A stretch of DNA of 5,423 bases from Patulibacter sp. GTDB lineage: Bacteria > Actinomycetota > Thermoleophilia > Solirubrobacterales > Solirubrobacteraceae. Made by a program: the position numbers and the translations under genes. Shown piece by piece: positions 1 through 5,423 of the stretch (position 1 is its first letter; every line of letters starts with the position of its first letter). The stretch is taken from NCBI GenBank assembly GCA_023268575.1, contig JALRCL010000224.1:1-5423 (forward strand), read 5' to 3'. The notes under the pieces were generated by a model, which was not told where the DNA came from, made no database searches, and was given only the letters and a program-made list of their open reading frames with translations.

Positions 1-1
1 T

Positions 2-379
2 GAGTAGGCCGAGAATCGTCAACTGGTAGGTCGTATCGACGCCAAGCAGATTGAGCCCATTACTGATGAGCGCAAATGTGAAGATGCCCATCACACCGCG
101 CCATACGGCTCCCGAACCGCCGAAGATGCTCACCCCGCCGACGACCACCGCCGCAATTGCCGTGAAGACGAAGGTGTCGTTGTAAGCATTGGTAGCTCCA
201 CTGCCGTAGCGACCGGCATAGATGACGCCCGCGATCCCCGCGCCAATGCCCGACAGGACGTAGCAGCCCACGAGCACACGCTGCGTGCGAATGCCCGCGA
301 GGTACGCCGCCTCGCGATTGCCTCCCACGGCGTAGACCCACTTGCCGAAGATGGTCTTGGAGAGCAGGAGCCCGACGAG
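2..379 (-). CDS. ABC sugar transporter permease, RbsC/XylH-type, C-terminal fragment
   Basis: Reading the minus strand from 379 to 2 gives about 126 residues without a stop. This family (BPD_transp_2) forms the membrane channel of ABC importers for ribose, xylose and related sugars, working with a periplasmic or lipoprotein binding protein and a fused ATPase. Visible hallmarks, in order, are FGKWVYAVGGNREAAYLAGI (344-287), a hydrophobic helix with LSGIGAGIAGVIYAGR (256-209), the loop TNAYNDTFVFTAIAAVVVGG (193-134), SIFGGSGAVWRG (130-92) and NGLNLLGVD (61-35). The GGN..AA..AGI, VVGG.S.FGG.G and NGLNLLGV signatures are typical of the C-terminal half of such permeases, which are usually about 320-340 residues long. 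The N-terminal half is missing: upstream of about 379 the frame turns into an Arg run and then antisense of the coiled-coil gene. The C-terminus continues past position 1. GC content is about 62%, far below the rest of the window. The substrate cannot be told from the fragment. Confidence 0.9.
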
Positions 380-382
380 CCG
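366..382. other. Sequence junction: permease fragment joined to coiled-coil gene
   Basis: The minus-strand permease reads sensibly up to the VG and L codons at 371-379 and then becomes an Arg run (380-394). The plus-strand coiled-coil frame becomes recognisable from the Ala-Asp codons at 379 onward. GC content steps from about 62% to about 80% at this point. Both genes lose their N-terminal part here and there is no intergenic DNA. The exact base cannot be fixed, because GACGAGC at 374-380 fits either side. A short GCCGAC repeat (379-393) lies next to the break. The cause could be a chimeric assembly or a true rearrangement. Confidence 0.75.
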
Positions 383-3300
383 ACGCCGACGCCTCCGCGG
401 CGGCCGCCGCGACCCGCGAGTCGTCGCTGCACGACGAGCTCGACGCCGCCCACGACGCCCGGCGCGCCGCCGAGGAGGCGACGGCCGACGCAGAGCGGCG
501 CGCCGACGACGCCCGTGCCGACGCCGACGCGGCCGCGCAGCGCGCCCGGGCCGCCGAGGACGCGCTGGCGGAGGCCGCCCGAGCAGCCGCGGCGCTGCGC
601 GAGGAGCACGACGACGTCCTCGGAGCCGCGGAGCGGACCGCCCAGGCCGCGCTGGACCGGATCGCCGCGGCCGAGCGCGAGCAGGTCGAGGCCGCGCGCC
701 GGCAGGCGGACGACCAGGAGCGCGCGCTCCAGGAGCTGCGGGACCACCTGGACCGGGAGCGCCTCGCCGTCCTCGCCGAGCGCGACGAGGTCGACGCCCG
801 CCGTGCCGCGGCCGAGGAGGAGCGCGACGTCCTCGCGGGCCGCCTCGACGAGGCGCGCGCCGCGCTGGCCGCGCAGGAGGAGGCCGGACGGACCGCCGAG
901 GACCGGCTCCGGGCCGCGATCGGCGAGCTCTCCCGGGCCCGGGACGAGCTCGGCGAGCGCGAGGAGGAGCTCCTCGCGCAGCGGGAGGCCGCGGCGGCCC
1001 TGACCGACGAGCGGGACCAACTGCGCGAGGCCGCCGCCGAGCGCGAGCGGGAGCTCGAGCGGTCGGCCGCCGCGCTCGCCGAGCAGGAGGCGGCCCTCGC
1101 GGAGCGCGGAGCCGCGCTCGTCGAGGTCCAGGAGCAGATCGAGACGACCGCCGCGGAACTCGCCCGCCGGCACGCCGCCGACCTCGCCGCGCAGGAGGCG
1201 GAGGCGGACGCGGCCCTGCGGGACGCCGCCCGCGCCCATGCAGAGGAGCGCGAGGCGCAGGAGGCGGCAGCGCAGGAGCGCCTCGCCGCGGAGCGGCGCC
1301 TGCTGGAGGAGCGCCACGCCGCAGAGCTCGCGCACCTGCGCGAGGAGCAGGCTGCCGTGCGCGAGGAGCTCGAGCGCGAGCGCGACGACGCCCGGGCGCG
1401 GCTGGACGCGGCCGCCGCCGAGCACGCGCAGCAGCTGGCCGAGGCCGTCGCCGCGGCCCGCGCCGAGGGCGAGGAGCTGCAGCGCCAGGCGCTGGACGCC
1501 GTCGCGGCGGGGCGCGAGCGGGAGGACGACGTCCGGGAGCGCGCCGGCGCCGCGGTCGCCGAGCTCGAGGGCCGACTGCGCGAGGCGACCGCCCGGGCCG
1601 AGGGCCTGCACGGCGCGCTTGAGCGCCAGCGCCAGGACGCCGCGGACCACCTCGCCGCCGAGCGGACCGGCGCCGCTGCGCTCCAGACGGAGATCCGCCG
1701 GCTGCGGACCGCCGCCGAGGAGGCCGAGGAGGCCGCCGGCGCGGAGCGCGCGCGGCTCGGGGCGGAGCTCCGGGAGGCGCAGGAGGCCCGCGACGCGGTC
1801 GCGGCCGAGCTCGAGCGGACGACCGCGGCGCTCGGGGAGGCGAGCGGCCGCGCCGACGCGCTCGGCGATGCGCTGCATCAGCGGGAGGCGGCGCTCGCCA
1901 CCCTCGAGCGGCGCGCGGGCGCGATGTCCGCGCGGATCGACGAGCAGGCGACCGCGCTCGCCGCGCTCGGGGATCGCCTCGCGACCGCCGAGGCCGAGCG
2001 GGACGCGGCGAGCAGCGGGCTGGCCGCCGTCGAGGACGACCTCGCGGCCGCGCGCGAGCGCCACGCCGAGGAGCTGGCGCGTGCCGGGGCGCAGCGCGAC
2101 GACGAGCTCGCCGCGCTCCGCGCGCGCGCCGCCGAGCGCGAGCGGATCGAGCACGAGCTCCTCGAGGAGCTGGGGCGCGCCCGCGACGACCTCGACGCCA
2201 CCGCGGCGGTCGCCGAGGCGCGCACCGCCGACGTCGCGCGGCTCGAGGAGGAGCTCGAGCAGCTGCGCGAGCAGGCGGCGGAGGAGCTCGAGCAGGGCCG
2301 GCGCGTCGCGCAGCGGGCGCTCGACGACCGCGAAGCGCTCGCCGCCCGCCTCGCGGCGGCAGACGCCGCCCTCGAAGGCCTGCGCGAGGAGGTCGCTCCG
2401 GCGATGGCGCCTCCCGCAGCGGCGGCCGACGTCACCGCCGGTCCCGATGCCTCCGCGATCGCGCGGGCGCTCGGGGAGCGCCTGCAGGCGGCCGAGGAGC
2501 GGGCCGCCGAGGCCGAGCGCCGCGCTCAGGAGGCCGACGCCCGGGCGGCCGAGGCCGAGCGCGGGCGCGCCGCGGCCGGACGGGAGCAGGACCAGGCCGA
2601 CCTGCGGGTCGAGGAGGCCCGCCGCGCAGCCGCGGCGGCCGGCGAGGAGGCCCGCCAGCTGCGGCGCCGCCTCGACGCCGAGCGGGACGAGGCGCGGCGG
2701 CAATCCGCCGAGGCGACCGCCCAGCTCGACGAGCTGCGCAACGCGACGGAGCAGCGGATCCGCGACCTCCGCAGCCGCCTGGACCCCGAGCGCGAGCGGC
2801 TCCAGGAGCTCGTGCGCGCCGCCGAGGCCGCGCTCGACGAGCAGCGCCTCGACCAGCAACGGGCGCTCGCTGCGCAGCGCGAGGAGCACGCCCGTGACCT
2901 CGCCGCCGCCCACGAGGCACTGCGCGAGGCCCAGCAGCAGGCCGCCGACGCGCGCGAGGTCGTCGCAGAGGAGCTGCGCGAGCAGCAGGACCGCCTGCTC
3001 GCCGACGAGCAGGCTGCCGCCGAGCAACGACGCCAGCACGAGCAGCTCCAGCACGAGCAGGCGATGCGTGCGCTCGCCGACGAGCACGCGCTCGAGCTCC
3101 AGGCGCTCCAGGACGAGCTCGACGTCCGCCTCGCGGCGCTCGACGCCGAGCACCACGCGGAGCTCCAAGCGCTGCGCGACGAGCACCGCCGGCAGCTCGA
3201 GGGCGCCGCCCACGAGCAGCACCGCGTGCTGGCCGACGCCGTCGACGAGCAGGAGGGCGCCGTCAGCGACCTGCGCGCCGAGCTGCGGGCCGCCCGCGAC

Positions 3301-4464
3301 GCCCAGGAGGCCGCCGAGCGCGCTGCCGCGGCCGCCGAGCGCCGAGCGATGGAGCACGAGCGCACGACGCTCGAGCAGGCCGAGGCGCGCGTCGCCGCCC
3401 AGCAGGCCGCGACGGCCGCCGAGCGCGAGCAGGAGGAAGCGGCGCACGAGGCGCGGGAGCGCGCCCTGCGCGAGGCGCACGAGCAGGCGCTGCGCGAGGA
3501 GCGAGCGCGTCACGCGGCCGAGCTCGGGGAGCTCGCGCGCACGCAGGAGGCGGCCCGGGAGCAGGACGCGCAGCGCCGAGCCGAGGCGCTCGACGAGCTG
3601 CGCGGCGAGCTCGAGATCCAGCTCGTGGAGGCCCGCGGGGAGACCGACGAGGCCCGCGCCCTCGGCATCGAGCTCGGTGAGCGCATCGCCGAGCTCGAGG
3701 ACGAGCTGCAGGACGCGCGCCGGCGCCTGGACCGGGAGAGCGCCGAGCGCCGGGAGCGCGATCGCGAGGTCGAGCGGCTGCGGGGGGCCGGTGCCGGGCT
3801 CGAGCGCGGCACGCGGGAGCGGCTCACCCAGCTCGAGGCCGACCTGCGACGCACGCGCGAGCGGCTCGCGGCCGCCGAGCGGTCCGAGCGCGAGGCGCGC
3901 GCCGCACAACGCCAGCGCGCCGGCAGCGGCCGGGCCGTCGACCCCCGCCAGGCGCTCGCCGACCAGGCGCAGCGGCGGCGGCTCGAGCAGCGGGTCGGCG
4001 ATCTCGAGCGGCGGCTCGCGACCGCCCTGGAGGGCGCGCGCAGCGCCGAGATCGCTCGCCGCGAGGCGGATCGCCGCGCGCAGGCCGCAGCCGACGAGCG
4101 CGCGCAGCGCACGCGCGAGGCGACCGAGGCCCACGCCGCGACGGAGGCCGCCCTGCGCGAGCGCGAGGAGCTCGCCGCGGCCTACGAGGACGAGATCGCC
4201 GCGCTGCGCCGGGCCACCGACGAGGCGCGGGCCGCCGTCGCCGCGGCCGAGCAGGAGCGCGACGCGGCGATCCAGGACGGCGAGCAGCGCGTCGTCGCGG
4301 CGCTCGAGCACGCCTCGGCGGAGGTCTCCGCCGTGCACGGGGACCGCGACGCGGCCGTCGTGGCGCTCGAGGACCTGCAGGCCGCGCACGACGCGGCCCT
4401 CGCGGAGCTCGAGCAGCTGCGGGCGTCCGACGCGGACGCGGACGCGGACGCGCCCTCCGCCTGA
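379..4464 (+). CDS. Giant coiled-coil protein, 5'-truncated, family unassigned
   Basis: This frame is open from 226 to the TGA at 4462-4464, and coiled-coil sequence is recognisable from about 379, giving about 1,361 visible residues. The first in-frame ATG/GTG/TTG is the GTG at 1357. The same Ala/Glu/Arg-rich helical sequence runs about 980 bases upstream of it, so 1357 is not the true start and the gene is cut at the junction. The first rod (379-2391, about 671 residues) has no proline that I can find. A Pro/Ala/Gly-rich break at 2392-2457 follows, then a second rod with a Gln/His-rich part (2836-3276), glycine-rich breaks at 3781-3813 and 3919-3945, and a DADADADAPSA tail. Reading through, I find no Lys, Cys, Trp or Phe and a single Tyr (4183). 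No signal peptide, membrane segment or Walker motif is visible, although the N-terminus is missing. Its general character resembles actinobacterial filament or polarity proteins (Scy, FilP) or an SMC-like rod, but no domain proves any of these. The convergent ligase-like gene starts no operon with it. Confidence 0.85.
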   Translation, partial: ADADASAAAAATRESSLHDELDAAHDARRAAEEATADAERRADDARADADAAAQRARAAEDALAEAARAAAALREEHDDVLGAAERTAQAALDRIAAAEREQVEAARRQADDQERALQELRDHLDRERLAVLAERDEVDARRAAAEEERDVLAGRLDEARAALAAQEEAGRTAEDRLRAAIGELSRARDELGEREEELLAQREAAAALTDERDQLREAAAERERELERSAAALAEQEAALAERGAALVEVQEQIETTAAELARRHAADLAAQEAEADAALRDAARAHAEEREAQEAAAQERLAAERRLLEERHAAELAHLREEQAAVREELERERDDARARLDAAAAEHAQQLAEAVAAARAEGEELQRQALDAVAAGREREDDVRERAGAAVAELEGRLREATARAEGLHGALERQRQDAADHLAAERTGAAALQTEIRRLRTAAEEAEEAAGAERARLGAELREAQEARDAVAAELERTTAALGEASGRADALGDALHQREAALATLERRAGAMSARIDEQATALAALGDRLATAEAERDAASSGLAAVEDDLAAARERHAEELARAGAQRDDELAALRARAAERERIEHELLEELGRARDDLDATAAVAEARTADVARLEEELEQLREQAAEELEQGRRVAQRALDDREALAARLAAADAALEGLREEVAPAMAPPAAAADVTAGPDASAIARALGERLQAAEERAAEAERRAQEADARAAEAERGRAAAGREQDQADLRVEEARRAAAAAGEEARQLRRRLDAERDEARRQSAEATAQLDELRNATEQRIRDLRSRLDPERERLQELVRAAEAALDEQRLDQQRALAAQREEHARDLAAAHEALREAQQQAADAREVVAEELREQQDRLLADEQAAAEQRRQHEQLQHEQAMRALADEHALELQALQDELDVRLAALDAEHHAELQALRDEHRRQLEGAAHEQHRVLADAVDEQEGAVSDLRAELRAARDAQEAAERAAAAAERRAMEHERTTLEQAEARVAAQQAATAAEREQEEAAHEARERALREAHEQALREERARHAAELGELARTQEAAREQDAQRRAEALDELRGELEIQLVEARGETDEARALGIELGERIAELEDELQDARRRLDRESAERRERDREVERLRGAGAGLERGTRERLTQLEADLRRTRERLAAAERSEREARAAQRQRAGSGRAVDPRQALADQAQRRRLEQRVGDLERRLATALEGARSAEIARREADRRAQAAADERAQRTREATEAHAATEAALREREELAAAYEDEIAALRRATDEARAAVAAAEQERDAAIQDGEQRVVAALEHASAEVSAVHGDRDAAVVALEDLQAAHDAALAELEQLRASDADADADAPSA
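2392..2457 (+). other. Pro/Ala/Gly hinge between two coiled-coil rods
   Basis: Codons here read VAPAMAPPAAAAD followed by VTAGPDAS. Four of the few prolines in the visible protein cluster in these 22 residues, while heptad-like Glu/Arg/Leu pattern continues on both sides. Helix should be broken here, giving a flexible joint at about visible residue 672 of 1,361, close to the middle. The function of the joint is unknown. Confidence 0.7.
3079..3276 (+). repeat. Six tandem 11-residue (33-bp) hendecad repeats
   Basis: Six consecutive 11-residue units read DEHALELQALQ (3079-3111), DELDVRLAALD (3112-3144), AEHHAELQALR (3145-3177), DEHRRQLEGAA (3178-3210), HEQHRVLADAV (3211-3243) and DEQEGAVSDLR (3244-3276). 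The shared pattern is an acidic, Ala or His residue, then Glu, then His/Gln/Leu, with Leu or Val at position 7 and Leu or Ala at position 10. Units 1 to 4 are the clearest and unit 6 is degenerate. An 11-residue period (three helical turns) favours a nearly straight or slightly right-handed coiled coil rather than the usual left-handed heptad coil. The repeats lie within the coiled-coil gene and keep its frame. Confidence 0.65.
4429..4452 (+). repeat. GACGCG hexanucleotide repeat, four copies
   Basis: Four perfect tandem copies of GACGCG encode Asp-Ala four times just before the C-terminus of the coiled-coil protein. Six-base units preserve the frame, so slippage would change only the length of the acidic tail. 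Confidence 0.85.
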
Positions 4465-4470
4465 GCCGCG

Positions 4471-4480
4471 GACCCGGGTC
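4471..4480. other. Perfect 10-bp palindrome between convergent genes
   Basis: GACCCGGGTC reads identically on both strands and occupies most of the 15-base gap (4465-4479) between the two convergent stop codons; its last base is the first base of the TAG complement. It has no loop and no T-tract, so it is not a recognisable intrinsic terminator. At this GC content a short palindrome may arise by chance. Confidence 0.4.
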
Positions 4481-5423
4481 TACGGGGCCGGCAGCGGGGT
4501 GGCCGTCGCCGTCGCCGAGGCCTCGGGCGGCGCGAGCTGGCCGTTGGCGGTGCCCAGCAGCGAGACGGCCTGCACCCCGAACGGGTCCAGCTCGACCGCG
4601 CGGCGGGCGGCGCGTCGCATCCCCTCGCGGTCGGCGAGGCGACCGGCGACCTCGGCCGCCAGCGCCCACGCAGCCGGGTTGTCGGGCTGGCGCTCCGTCG
4701 CGCGGACGGCCAGCCGCTGCGCCTCCAGCAGGTTGTCGCGCTGGCGCGCGATCGCGACCCCGATCTGCAGCGGGCGCAGCGCGAACGGATCCAGCTCGGC
4801 CGCGAACGCCGCGTCGCCGGTCGCGTCCCGCAGCTGCTCCGGGGTCGCGTCGGCCGACAGCGCCTGCGCGGCCCGGTCGGCGTGGCTGTCGGCCACGAGC
4901 GGCAGGACGACCGCGACCGTCACGAGGACGGCGGCGACGAACGACCCGCCGAGCACGACCGCGCGACGCCCTCCCCGCGCGCGGCGGTCCAGCCGCTCCG
5001 GGGCGTCGGCGACCGTCGCCGGGGTCACGAGGCCGTCGGGGCAGCGGGCGGCGCCGCGCGCGACCGGTGCCGCACCGGCCGCCGCGAGCGCGGCGAGCAC
5101 CGGCAGCGTCACCGCCGGCAGCTCCCAGTCCCAGTCCAGCGCCACGTGCGCCAGCCAGGCCGCGGCGGCGCCGATCGCGAGCGCCTGGAGCGTGCGCTCC
5201 CGGCTCGGCGGCGTGTCGCGCAGCCGCAGGACGGCTGCGCGCAGCAGCATCCAGAGCGCGGCCCCGAGCAGCAGCAGGCCCACGGCCCCCGTCTCGCTCA
5301 GGACCTGGAGCGGCAGGCTGTGGGGCTGGGCGACCTCGGTGGCGTCCTCGCGGTAGCGCTTGCGGATCGTGCCGAACGTCCCGCCGCCCCAGCCGCCGAC
5401 GGGGCGGTCGGCCCAGGCGGAGA
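4480..5423 (-). CDS. O-antigen ligase-like (Wzy_C) membrane protein with TPR-like tail, C-terminal part
   Basis: The minus strand reads from the window end to a TAG at 4480-4482, giving about 313 residues; the N-terminus and most of the membrane domain lie beyond 5423. Visible residues 1-48 contain RPVGGWGGGTFGTIRKRY and then PHSLPLQVLSETGAVG, the periplasmic loop style of the O-antigen ligase/polymerase family (WaaL, Wzy), which handles lipid-linked glycans at the outer face of the membrane. Hydrophobic segments follow at about residues 45-67, 77-95, 101-121 and 154-177, with HVALDWDWELP (92-102) between the second and third. Residues 203-290 look like one or two TPR-like helical pairs (ELDPFALRPLQIG; ATERQPDNPAAWALAAE; RAVELDPFG). 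The tail ends in an ATATAT and Pro-rich stretch. A GTG at 5283 could be taken as a start, but the conserved HS loop lies upstream of it, so it is internal. The glycan handled is unknown; in an actinobacterium it may be a cell-surface polysaccharide or glycoprotein rather than LPS O-antigen. Confidence 0.8.
   Translation of the reverse strand, partial: SAWADRPVGGWGGGTFGTIRKRYREDATEVAQPHSLPLQVLSETGAVGLLLLGAALWMLLRAAVLRLRDTPPSRERTLQALAIGAAAAWLAHVALDWDWELPAVTLPVLAALAAAGAAPVARGAARCPDGLVTPATVADAPERLDRRARGGRRAVVLGGSFVAAVLVTVAVVLPLVADSHADRAAQALSADATPEQLRDATGDAAFAAELDPFALRPLQIGVAIARQRDNLLEAQRLAVRATERQPDNPAAWALAAEVAGRLADREGMRRAARRAVELDPFGVQAVSLLGTANGQLAPPEASATATATPLPAP

Noticed and set aside
60..341. 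A 93-codon minus-strand open frame over the permease region
   Set aside because: It is out of frame with the clear permease signatures and has a Gly/Arg/His-rich product with no recognisable motif.
3079..3276. A CRISPR-like or noncoding tandem repeat
   Set aside because: The 33-base units are similar only at the protein level, diverge in nucleotide sequence, have no spacers and keep the reading frame of the coiled coil.
130..4389. A minus-strand open frame of about 1,419 codons opposite the coiled-coil gene
   Set aside because: Its codons align exactly with the sense codons. Stops could arise only from sense TTA, CTA or TCA, which this GC-rich gene avoids. The product is a Leu/Arg/Gly-rich composition artefact, and the frame runs on into the antisense of the unrelated permease region.
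1357..4464. GTG at 1357 as the genuine start of the coiled-coil gene
   Set aside because: The same-frame coiled-coil pattern continues without interruption for about 980 bases upstream, and no clear purine-rich Shine-Dalgarno specific to this site stands out from the generally GAG-rich sequence.
4465..4479. An intrinsic terminator between the convergent genes
   Set aside because: The gap is only 15 bases, the palindrome has no loop, and there is no T-tract on either strand.
1238..5356. A plus-strand open frame of about 1,372 codons overlapping both main genes
   Set aside because: It is an Arg/Ser/Pro-rich shift of the coiled-coil frame that continues across that gene's stop into the antisense of the ligase-like gene. 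No real domain is visible, so it is a high-GC shadow and not evidence of dual coding.

Overview
The window holds parts of three protein-coding genes. All three lack their start inside the window, so no promoter, start codon or ribosome binding site can be assigned. Positions 1-379 carry, on the minus strand, the C-terminal part of a ribose/xylose-type ABC sugar permease, at about 62% GC by hand count. At about 366-382 this stops abruptly. It is replaced by a plus-strand frame with sampled lines at 80-85% GC, which runs to a TGA at 4462-4464. That frame encodes about 1,360 residues of almost pure alpha-helical coiled coil. Fifteen bases later a convergent minus-strand gene (4480 to beyond 5423) encodes the C-terminal part of an O-antigen ligase-like membrane protein with a TPR-like tail.

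The coiled-coil gene and the ligase-like gene share extreme GC content and near-exclusive G/C third positions. Together with the ligase sequence style (a DWDWELP segment and a TPR-like tail) this suggests a very high-GC actinobacterium, possibly of the Thermoleophilia (Solirubrobacterales/Patulibacter type). That placement is an inference from memory of similar proteins, not a search. The permease fragment uses many A/T-ending codons (AAT, ATT, TAT, TTT) and looks as if it comes from a different genomic background.

The permease and the coiled-coil gene are both cut on their N-terminal side at the same point, head to head, with no intergenic DNA and a sharp composition step. This is what a chimeric contig or a rearrangement breakpoint looks like, and it should be settled before anyone infers a functional link between the two genes.

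The most distinctive real element is the coiled-coil protein. By my reading it has no Lys, Cys, Trp or Phe, one Tyr, a proline-free first rod of about 670 residues, a short Pro/Ala hinge, and a Gln/His-rich zone containing six consecutive 11-residue (hendecad) repeats. It recalls actinobacterial cytoskeletal coiled-coil proteins in general character, but I cannot assign it to a family. I see no RNA gene, CRISPR array, insertion sequence or complete novel multi-gene system.
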